Shown piece after piece: positions 1 to 5,414 of a stretch of DNA of 5,414 nt. The translations under genes were made by a program, and so were the position numbers. The first letter of the stretch is position 1. Each line of letters begins with the position of its first letter. The stretch covers positions 1 through 5,414 of the forward strand of contig JAUVAG010000115.1 in assembly GCA_030591825.1 (NCBI GenBank), given 5' to 3'. The notes under the pieces were generated by a model. The model saw only the letters and a program-made list of their open reading frames with translations. It searched no databases and was not told the origin of the DNA. Origin of the DNA: Dethiosulfatibacter sp. (GTDB lineage: Bacteria > Bacillota > Clostridia > Tissierellales > Dethiosulfatibacteraceae).

Positions 1-1
1 A

Positions 2-733
2 GATCTAATGCGTTTTAAGCCAGACAGAAAGATTCTAAAAGACATTTATGTTGTTGCATTGCCTGCAATAATGATGCAATCCCTTGGTTCTGTAATGGTA
101 TCGGGACTTAATCTTATTCTTATAGGATTCAGTTCAACTGCTGTTGCGGTACTTGGAGTATATTACAAACTCCAGTCACTTATAATTATGCCTGTATTCG
201 GACTTACACAGGGATACATGCCTATAATGGGTTACAACTATGGTGCAAAAAACAAGGACAGAATGGTGGAAAGCTTGAAAGTCACTGTAAAATTTGCATT
301 CATGATAATGGTAATAGGTACAGCAGTTATGAACCTGTTTCCAAAACAGCTCCTTTCGTTGTTTGATGCTTCTCCAGAAATGGTGAGAGTTGGTACAATG
401 GCTCTTAAGAGAATGTCCATCTGTCTTCCAATGGCGGCAGTGGGAATAACATTCTCAATTACCTTCCAATCCTTAGGAAAGGGATATATTAGTCTAATTG
501 CATCCTTTGCAAGACAGATGGTCTTCTTGCTTCCTTTTGCATGGCTTCTTGCCAGATTTGGAGGACTTGATTATGTATGGTATGCATTCATAATGGCTGA
601 GGTATTGTCAATAATGATAATTGGACCTTGGCTTATAACGGATTTAAGAAAAATATTCAAAGGCTGGGAAAAGGAAAATATTATGCCAGCTAATATTGTA
701 GACAAGGCTCTAGCATCAGAGACAGACAAATAA
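2..733 (+). CDS. MATE-family efflux transporter, C-terminal half (5' end outside window)
   Basis: This is a membrane antiporter of the MATE (multidrug and toxic compound extrusion) family, which exports drugs or other organic cations in exchange for Na+ or H+. The reading frame is open to the left edge, and the ATG at position 8 is internal. About 241 residues are visible against a usual length near 450, which matches the second six-helix lobe. Counting from that ATG, hydrophobic helices lie at about 13-39, 44-66, 93-112, 136-157, 161-183 and 190-211. The family hallmark GYNYGAK is at 75-81, just after the typical PVFGLTQGYMPI stretch, and a charged cytoplasmic tail follows helix 12. The layout resembles MepA/NorM-like clostridial members. 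The substrate cannot be inferred. The gene ends at TAA before a terminator hairpin, so it belongs to a transcript separate from the genes to its right. Confidence 0.93.
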   Translation, partial: DLMRFKPDRKILKDIYVVALPAIMMQSLGSVMVSGLNLILIGFSSTAVAVLGVYYKLQSLIIMPVFGLTQGYMPIMGYNYGAKNKDRMVESLKVTVKFAFMIMVIGTAVMNLFPKQLLSLFDASPEMVRVGTMALKRMSICLPMAAVGITFSITFQSLGKGYISLIASFARQMVFLLPFAWLLARFGGLDYVWYAFIMAEVLSIMIIGPWLITDLRKIFKGWEKENIMPANIVDKALASETDK

Positions 734-771
734 AAGGATCAACCATATAATGATTCTATAATATAGATAAG

Positions 772-803
772 GCCGGGAAGTATTCCCGGCTAGACTTTTG
801 TTT
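772..803 (+). terminator. Rho-independent terminator after the MATE gene
   Basis: A perfect 8-bp stem, GCCGGGAA (772-779) with TTCCCGGC (783-790), closes a 3-base GTA loop. A T-rich run (TTTTGTTT, 796-803) follows after five intervening bases. The GC-rich stem stands out in AT-rich intergenic DNA and lies 38 bases after the MATE stop codon. The offset between stem and T-run makes it a little weaker than ideal. The complementary strand lacks a comparable T-run, so it should act on + strand transcripts. Confidence 0.82.
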
Positions 804-831
804 ATCCATGCTCTGATATTTTTTAACGGCA

Positions 832-860
832 TTGACTTTTATTAATAATGTAGATTGGAT
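832..860 (+). promoter_or_regulatory. Possible sigma-A promoter (TTGACT ... TTGGAT)
   Basis: TTGACT (832-837) matches the -35 consensus TTGACA in five of six bases. A 17-base spacer leads to TTGGAT (855-860), which matches the -10 consensus in only three of six. It lies between the upstream terminator and the helicase gene. The good -35 box makes it worth recording, but the poor -10 box makes it the weaker of two promoter candidates here. Confidence 0.25.
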
Positions 861-867
861 GATTATG

Positions 868-876
868 TGTTAAAAT
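868..876 (+). promoter_or_regulatory. Extended -10 promoter element for the helicase operon
   Basis: TGTTAAAAT is a full extended -10 motif (TGn before TAAAAT, five of six to TATAAT). No good -35 box sits 17 bases upstream (ATGTAG at 848-853), which extended -10 promoters can tolerate. Transcription would begin near 883, giving a leader of about 30 bases before the preferred TTG start at 914. This is the best-placed promoter candidate for the gene group that follows. It is a motif match only. Confidence 0.45.
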
Positions 877-903
877 AGGTAGTGTTACAATAGCAATAGA
901 TTT

Positions 904-916
904 GGAGAATAAATTG
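904..916 (+). promoter_or_regulatory. Ribosome binding site deciding a TTG start at 914
   Basis: GGAG (904-907) sits six bases before TTG at 914. An earlier in-frame TTG at 902 overlaps this GGAG and has no Shine-Dalgarno sequence of its own (upstream is TAGCAATAGAT). The first in-frame ATG, at 950, is preceded only by an A-run. The 914 start therefore has the best ribosome-binding context, although no direct proof is available. Confidence 0.6.
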
Positions 917-2953
917 AACTATATAGAATATTTACAAAAAGAAAAAAATATGTATCTAAACGACCAGCAGCTGTCGGCGGTTTCACATGACAGAGGACCT
1001 GGTCTTGTTCTGTCTACGGCAGGTTCCGGAAAGACTACAGTAATAACTGCAAGGACTGGCAAGCTTATATATGACGGAAGCCTTGATACTGAAAGAATAC
1101 TCACCATCACCTTTTCAAAGCTTGCTGCATTGGAGATGGAGGAGCGGTTCAAAAGACTCTTCCCAGATGCTCCAAGGTCAACAGCATACTTTTCCACAAT
1201 ACATTCCTTTGCTTATAGGATAGTAAGGGACTATTTCAACAAAACTGGAAAAAACCTTGAACTTCTCAATTCGAATTTTGAAATGCTCAAAGGAATAATG
1301 ATGAAGACTTATTCCGAAAACAATATCTTCAATATAGGTACAGATGAAATAGAAAACCTTTCAAGCAAGATAAGCTATGTGAAAAACATGAGAATTGAAA
1401 AGAGTGAATTTTCAAGCCTTGGTTTTAATATCAAGGATTTCGAAAAGCTTTTTACTGAATATGAAAACAAGAAACGTGAAAAGAACATGATTGACTTTGA
1501 TGATATGCTCAGCTATTGTGAGAAACTTCTTAGTCATTATAAGGCAACTGCGGACAAGTTCAAGTCGTACTACAAATATATACAGGTTGATGAAGCACAG
1601 GATCTTTCAATAATACAGAGAGACATAATTAACCTTGTATCAAACGGCAATCTTTTCATGGTGGGAGACGACGACCAGTCAATCTACTCCTTCAGGGGAA
1701 GTAATCCAAAGATACTCCTTGAATTCAAGGATATCTATAAGGAAGGACAGATTTACCATTTGGACAAGAACTATCGATGCGACGGTTATATAGTTGACAG
1801 GGTAGGTCGCTTCATAGAGAAAAACAATAAAAGATATGAAAAGAATATAAGGGCTGACAGGGAAAAGGATAGAGATATTACAGTGAAGTCATTTTCTACA
1901 AGGCGTCAGCAGACTGATTATATAATTAAAAAAATAAGAGAAAATCCTGAAATGGAGACAGCAATACTTTACCGGTATAATATATCCTCAATCCTTATTG
2001 CAGAAGCGTTGAGAAATGAAACTACAAGATTCTATATTAAGGAAGACAGGAACAAGTATTTCAACTCAAAGGTGCTAAAGGATATAATTAGCTTTTTCAG
2101 CCTTTCGGTGAATCCAAGGGATAGGGAGTCGTTTTCAAATATTTACTACAAGGGCAAGACCTATTTCACAAGGGAAATGAATCAATTTGTGGCAAGTGGT
2201 CAGGGTACTGTTTTCGATGATTTGGCCAGGTACCCCCACCTTGATAAGCTTAAGAGAATCAATATAAAGAACTTCAAGTGGGACCTGGGTCATATATCAA
2301 AGGAGAGTCCCGAGGCAGCCCTTGATTATATACGCTTCGACATGGGATATGAGGATTACCTCAATAGACTTGAAAAGGACGGAAGGATATCCTATTCATC
2401 AATGTTTCTTGACCTTGAAATAACCAAGGAAATATGCAGAAACTCAAACACGGTATTCGAGTTTATGGAAAACGTAGAATATCTCAAAGATCTTCTTAGA
2501 AATGCAAAGAAAGACAATGATGCCAATGTAACACTGTCTTCCATACACAGTACCAAGGGTCTTGAATTTGACAGAGTCTTTCTCATAGACAACAACTTCG
2601 GCGAGTTTCCACTGGAGAAGAGGAATCAGTCGAAGGAAGAATATGACGAATATCTGGAAGAGGAAAGAAGGGTGTTTTATGTTGGAATGACAAGAGCCAG
2701 AAACAACCTGGAAATACTCCATTCTGAGCTTCCTTCAATGTTCATAAGTGAAATAATAAGGGATAAGGGAAGTGAAATAATAAGAGGACTTAAAAAGGGA
2801 ATGACTGTGAAACATAAGAAGCTTGGCAAGGGAACCATAGTGGACATAGATGATGAAACACTGGTGTTCAGAGGTAAAAGAAAGAAGAACCATACACTTT
2901 CAATGGACTTGCTTCTAGAGAAAAACCTTATAGAAATAGTAGAGGAGAACTGA
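914..2953 (+). CDS. UvrD/PcrA-type superfamily 1 ATP-dependent DNA helicase
   Basis: This is an ATP-driven 3'-5' DNA helicase of the UvrD/Rep/PcrA family, acting in the cytoplasm in repair, replication restart or clearing of transcription conflicts. It is 679 residues from the TTG at 914. All core motifs are present: Q-motif LNDQQLSAV (about 15-23), Walker A AGSGKTT (36-42, Lys40), motif Ib STIHSFAY, Walker B DEAQD (226-230), motif III VGDDDQSIY (250-258), motif IV NYR (286-288), motif V HSTKGLEFD (545-553) and motif VI RRVFYVGMTRAR (585-596). The 2B region between motifs IV and V is full-sized. The last 51 residues (629-679, with VKHKKLGKGTIV) resemble the Tudor-like tail that lets PcrA/UvrD bind RNA polymerase. 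The protein is somewhat shorter than typical PcrA (about 720-740), so it may be a paralogue rather than the housekeeping copy. It is the first gene after the terminator and probably the first of the operon. No key catalytic residue is missing. Confidence 0.95.
   Translation: MNYIEYLQKEKNMYLNDQQLSAVSHDRGPGLVLSTAGSGKTTVITARTGKLIYDGSLDTERILTITFSKLAALEMEERFKRLFPDAPRSTAYFSTIHSFAYRIVRDYFNKTGKNLELLNSNFEMLKGIMMKTYSENNIFNIGTDEIENLSSKISYVKNMRIEKSEFSSLGFNIKDFEKLFTEYENKKREKNMIDFDDMLSYCEKLLSHYKATADKFKSYYKYIQVDEAQDLSIIQRDIINLVSNGNLFMVGDDDQSIYSFRGSNPKILLEFKDIYKEGQIYHLDKNYRCDGYIVDRVGRFIEKNNKRYEKNIRADREKDRDITVKSFSTRRQQTDYIIKKIRENPEMETAILYRYNISSILIAEALRNETTRFYIKEDRNKYFNSKVLKDIISFFSLSVNPRDRESFSNIYYKGKTYFTREMNQFVASGQGTVFDDLARYPHLDKLKRINIKNFKWDLGHISKESPEAALDYIRFDMGYEDYLNRLEKDGRISYSSMFLDLEITKEICRNSNTVFEFMENVEYLKDLLRNAKKDNDANVTLSSIHSTKGLEFDRVFLIDNNFGEFPLEKRNQSKEEYDEYLEEERRVFYVGMTRARNNLEILHSELPSMFISEIIRDKGSEIIRGLKKGMTVKHKKLGKGTIVDIDDETLVFRGKRKKNHTLSMDLLLEKNLIEIVEEN
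2746..2784 (+). repeat. 15-bp direct repeat inside the helicase gene (24-base period)
   Basis: AAGTGAAATAATAAG occurs exactly at 2746-2760 and again at 2770-2784. The 24-base period keeps frame, so the protein carries SEIIR twice, eight residues apart. The repeat falls in the linker between helicase motif VI and the C-terminal Tudor-like segment. It may be a small in-frame duplication in a tolerant linker, or chance in AT-rich coding sequence. Confidence 0.6.
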
Positions 2954-2954
2954 A

Positions 2955-4436
2955 ATGGATTTATTGAAATTGCAAAACGGATCGGATATAAGGGGAGTTG
3001 CTCTTGAAGGTGTTGAGGGAGAAAGTTTAAACCTTACAGCTATCAGCGTGTGGAAAATAGCGGCATCCTTTTCTGAAATACTTTCTAAAAGACTTGGAAA
3101 AAAGGTGAAGATTTCCCTAGGAAGAGACAGCAGAATATCGGGTAAAGAGCTTCTTGAAGCTGCAGCGGCGGGAATATCCCGTAGTGGATGTACCTCGGTG
3201 GATTTTGGAATAGCAACTACACCAGCCATGTTCATGTCAATTATGGATGAAGAACTGGATGTAGACGGAGCAATAATGGTGACAGCAAGCCACCTTCCCT
3301 TCAATAGAAATGGAATGAAGTTTTTCATGAAGGAAGGGGGAGCTGACAAGAAGCTCATCAGGGAAATTCTAGAGAATGCAGAAAAGTATGATTATAGTGA
3401 TAAATACCAGCTCTACCATCAAAGCGAAAAGATTGATTTCATAGTAAAGTATGCAGAAGGTCTTAGACACTACATTATAGAAAAGACTGGAATGGAAAAA
3501 CCTCTGTCAGGAACTAAAATAATCGTTGATGCTGGAAACGGTGCAGGCGGATTCTTCGCCGCAGAGTTTCTTGAAAAGCTAGGATCAGATACTAAAGGAA
3601 GTCTTTATCTAGATCCGGATGGAATGTTTCCAAACCATGTTCCAAATCCGGAAGACAAGACAGCTCTTGAGATAATCAAGAAGCAGGTTGTTGATGTTAA
3701 GGCTGACCTTGGAATAATCTTCGACACTGATGTTGACAGGTCGGCAATAATAGATTCAGAGGGAAATGCTGTAAACAGGAACAGACTCATAGCATTGATT
3801 TCAGCGATACTCCTCAAGGAACATCCTGGATCATACATAGTGACTGACTCGGTAACTTCAAAGGGACTTAAGAATTTTATTGATGAAAAGGGCGGTGTCC
3901 ACCACAGGTTCCAGAGGGGATATAAGAATGTCATCAATGAATCAATAAGACTCAATGAAGAGGGACATGAAAGCCATATAGGAATAGAAACGAGTGGTCA
4001 CGGAGCATTGAAGGAAAATTATTTTCTTGACGACGGAGCTTTCCTTGTTGTAAAGATTCTCACAGAATATGCTAACATGAAGAAAAAGGGCAGTGACATT
4101 TTCGATCTTATAAAGGATTACGAAGACCCGGCAGAAGAGAAGGAAATAAGGATAAAAATAGCCAAGGAAGACTTCCAGGAATATGGAAAGGGAATAATTC
4201 GGAACATTGAAGAAAAATCAGCTGAAATTGAAGGCTGGACAGTTGAAAAGCCAAATTATGAAGGTGTAAGGATTAACTGCGATATGAATAATGGAAACGG
4301 ATGGTTCCTCCTTAGGCTGTCACTTCACGACCCGGTACTTCCATTAAATATCGAGTCGGATTCCATTGGAGGCTGCAGCATAATAGAGAAAAAGCTTTTC
4401 GAGCTCCTTGGAGAATATAAGGACCTCAAATACTAA
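2955..4436 (+). CDS. Phosphomannomutase/phosphoglucomutase-family alpha-D-phosphohexomutase
   Basis: A cytoplasmic sugar-phosphate mutase that should interconvert 1- and 6-phosphates of a hexose through a phosphoserine and a bisphosphate intermediate. It is 493 residues, near family length. Domains run in the standard order: N-terminal NGSDIRGV (about 8-15), catalytic loop TASHLPFNRNG with phosphoserine Ser112 and His113, metal-binding DTDVDR (257-262, Asp257/259/261), sugar-binding GIETSGHG (343-350) and a C-terminal phosphate-binding region near 454-463. TASHLPFN replaces the more common TASHNP, a variant I recall from a subfamily in clostridia and plants. The C-terminal loop reads RLSLHDPVLP rather than the usual R-P-S-G-T-E-P, so substrate preference is uncertain: mannose, glucose, or possibly another sugar phosphate. 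The ATG starts one base after the helicase stop, with AGAGGAG (2941-2947) seven bases upstream inside the helicase's last codons, implying co-transcription and probably coupled translation. Confidence 0.92.
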   Translation: MDLLKLQNGSDIRGVALEGVEGESLNLTAISVWKIAASFSEILSKRLGKKVKISLGRDSRISGKELLEAAAAGISRSGCTSVDFGIATTPAMFMSIMDEELDVDGAIMVTASHLPFNRNGMKFFMKEGGADKKLIREILENAEKYDYSDKYQLYHQSEKIDFIVKYAEGLRHYIIEKTGMEKPLSGTKIIVDAGNGAGGFFAAEFLEKLGSDTKGSLYLDPDGMFPNHVPNPEDKTALEIIKKQVVDVKADLGIIFDTDVDRSAIIDSEGNAVNRNRLIALISAILLKEHPGSYIVTDSVTSKGLKNFIDEKGGVHHRFQRGYKNVINESIRLNEEGHESHIGIETSGHGALKENYFLDDGAFLVVKILTEYANMKKKGSDIFDLIKDYEDPAEEKEIRIKIAKEDFQEYGKGIIRNIEEKSAEIEGWTVEKPNYEGVRINCDMNNGNGWFLLRLSLHDPVLPLNIESDSIGGCSIIEKKLFELLGEYKDLKY

Positions 4437-4448
4437 AACATTTCCAAA

Positions 4449-4461
4449 AGGAGAAGCTATG
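4449..4461 (+). promoter_or_regulatory. Ribosome binding site deciding the ATG start at 4459
   Basis: AGGAG (4449-4453) lies five bases before ATG at 4459, in the 22-base gap after the mutase stop codon. The frame stays open back to a TTG at 4408, but that would overlap the mutase and add 17 residues with no family resemblance. The protein from 4459 begins MVLVIGGANID, as expected for PfkB kinases. Confidence 0.88.
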
Positions 4462-5382
4462 GTATTAGTAATAGGCGGAGCCAACATTGATATTACAGGA
4501 TATCCCCTTGGCTCAAAACTCATAAGGATGGATTCCAATCCCGGGAGAATCGAATTCAGCCTTGGAGGCGTCGGCAGAAACATTGCAGAAAACATGAGCC
4601 TTCTGGACCTTGAGGTTGTATTCCTGGGAGTAGTTGGTGATGATGACAATGGCAGTAGAATAATCAGGGAATCCCAGAAGACTGGCATAGATATGTCGCG
4701 TGTAAGGATCACAGATAAAATGGATACTTCGGTCTATATGTGCATCCTTGATGAAAATAGGGACATGGACATTGCTGTGTGTCAGATGGGAATTACGGAC
4801 CTTATAGACCAGGAATATATAGACAGCATTTACGAAGAGACAAAGGAAGCAGAAATCATAGTTCTTGATGGCAATCTGAAAAGACAGCAGCTGGAATACA
4901 TACTAGACAAGTACAATGGCAGAAAATTTGTTTTTGATCCTGTGTCCTCAACAAAGGCAATGAATGCTTTTGACCTCATAGGAAGGTTTCATTGTGTGAA
5001 GCCCAATGTGATAGAGGCGGAAGCACTAACAGGAATTAGAATAAGTAACAAAGAGGATTTGGACAGTGCCGGAAGGATCTTCCATGAAAAGGGTGTAGAT
5101 AGTGTATTTATCACCCTAGGAAGTGAAGGCACCTATTATTCAAGGGGTAACAAATCGGGAATACTGAAAATAAAGTCAAGGGACATGGGAAATGCTACAG
5201 GTGCTGGAGATGCATATATGGCAGGCCTCGTATACGCCTTGCTGAAGGACATGGACATATTTGAAACAGCAGTTTTTGCATCAAAATGTGCAGAAATGGC
5301 AGTATCGGTGGAAGAAACAATAAACAGAAATATTTCGTTAAAAAAAATAACTCAGGAGTTAATTGATGATAAGAATAAGTAA
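4459..5382 (+). CDS. psuK: PfkB-family kinase, probable pseudouridine kinase
   Basis: Probably phosphorylates pseudouridine to pseudouridine 5'-phosphate with ATP (EC 2.7.1.83), the first step of pseudouridine salvage in the cytoplasm. It has 307 residues, normal for the ribokinase/PfkB fold. The start GGANIDITGYP (6-16) is followed by DSNPG (25-29) and GGVGRNIAEN (36-45, PfkB signature 1). FDPVSSTK (159-166), KPNVIEAEALTGI (181-193) and NATGAGDA (245-252, signature 2 with catalytic Asp251) complete the set. DSNPG directly before GGVGRNIA, plus DPVS and KPN-EAE-L-GI, match remembered E. coli PsuK far better than ribokinase or fructokinase. Another nucleoside kinase in this subfamily remains possible. 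PsuK is commonly encoded beside PsuG, the glycosidase that cleaves its product, but neither complete neighbour is PsuG. The gene lies 22 bases after the mutase and overlaps the next gene by 17, so it is likely in the same operon. Confidence 0.85.
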   Translation: MVLVIGGANIDITGYPLGSKLIRMDSNPGRIEFSLGGVGRNIAENMSLLDLEVVFLGVVGDDDNGSRIIRESQKTGIDMSRVRITDKMDTSVYMCILDENRDMDIAVCQMGITDLIDQEYIDSIYEETKEAEIIVLDGNLKRQQLEYILDKYNGRKFVFDPVSSTKAMNAFDLIGRFHCVKPNVIEAEALTGIRISNKEDLDSAGRIFHEKGVDSVFITLGSEGTYYSRGNKSGILKIKSRDMGNATGAGDAYMAGLVYALLKDMDIFETAVFASKCAEMAVSVEETINRNISLKKITQELIDDKNK

Positions 5383-5414
5383 TATTAAACTAAACCCGCT
5401 ACAAAATGAAAAAT
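5366..5414 (+). CDS. Start of a downstream gene, possibly COG2509-type FAD-dependent dehydrogenase (3' end outside window)
   Basis: An open frame begins at ATG 5366 and runs off the right edge, giving MIRISNIKLNPLQNEK. AGGAG (5354-5358) sits seven bases upstream, inside the kinase gene, and the ATG overlaps the last 17 bases of that gene in another frame. Strong Shine-Dalgarno spacing and the short overlap make a real, translationally coupled gene likely. The opening MIRISNIKL resembles the N-terminus I recall for clostridial COG2509 NAD(P)/FAD-dependent oxidoreductases, which often sit near phosphohexomutase genes such as glmM. Only 16 residues are visible, with no nucleotide-binding motif, so the product name is tentative. 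It does not show anything recognisable as PsuG. Confidence 0.65.
   Translation, partial: MIRISNIKLNPLQNEK

Noticed and set aside
757..762. Perfect TATAAT within a 13-base odd palindrome (755-767)
   Set aside because: There is no -35 box at suitable spacing, and transcription from it would run straight into the 772-803 terminator. Such a match is expected by chance in AT-rich DNA, and a one-base loop cannot form a real hairpin.
734..913. Possible riboswitch or small RNA in the intergenic gap
   Set aside because: Apart from the single terminator hairpin and promoter-like motifs I see no conserved multi-stem structure, and the predicted leader of about 30 bases is too short for a riboswitch.
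2915..3358. 147-codon open frame on the - strand across the helicase-mutase junction
   Set aside because: It lies opposite two clearly recognisable genes, and its translation resembles no family I know.
4408..4458. Upstream TTG extension of the kinase
   Set aside because: It overlaps the mutase, lacks a good Shine-Dalgarno sequence, and adds residues before the conserved PfkB N-terminus. ATG 4459 has AGGAG five bases upstream.
4344..4712. 122-codon open frame on the - strand across the mutase-kinase junction
   Set aside because: It is antisense to conserved kinase and mutase motifs and shows no recognisable domain, so it is a shadow of the coding strand.

Overview
The window looks like chromosomal DNA from a low-GC Bacillota, most likely a clostridial anaerobe. 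The reasons are A/T-rich codon use (arginine mostly AGA/AGG, isoleucine often ATA), purine-rich Shine-Dalgarno sequences before each gene, a TTG start codon, and proteins resembling clostridial family members. Everything readable lies on the + strand. The left edge cuts one gene and the right edge cuts another.

Layout: (1) positions 2-733 hold the C-terminal half of a MATE-family multidrug/cation antiporter. It ends before an 8-bp GC-rich hairpin with a downstream T-rich run (772-803) that should act as its terminator. (2) Positions 734-913 are intergenic and carry that terminator plus candidate promoter elements (832-876). (3) From 914 runs a tight co-directional gene group: a UvrD/PcrA-type superfamily 1 DNA helicase (914-2953), an alpha-D-phosphohexomutase of the phosphomannomutase/phosphoglucomutase family (2955-4436, one base after the helicase stop), a PfkB-family kinase that closely resembles pseudouridine kinase PsuK (4459-5382), and the first 16 codons of another gene (from 5366, overlapping the kinase by 17 bases). 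That last N-terminus resembles clostridial COG2509-type FAD-dependent dehydrogenases. Gaps of 1, 22 and -17 bases suggest one transcript.

Functionally the group is mixed: a DNA repair/replication helicase with a PcrA-like C-terminal Tudor-like segment, a sugar-phosphate mutase, a nucleoside salvage kinase and probably a flavoprotein. PsuK would make pseudouridine 5'-phosphate, which PsuG normally cleaves to uracil and ribose 5-phosphate. No psuG is visible here. I see no CRISPR array, insertion sequence, tRNA, rRNA or phage-like element and no convincing new system. The points most worth checking are the divergent phosphate-binding loop of the mutase, the helicase's non-ATG start and C-terminal tail, and the kinase without a visible glycosidase partner.
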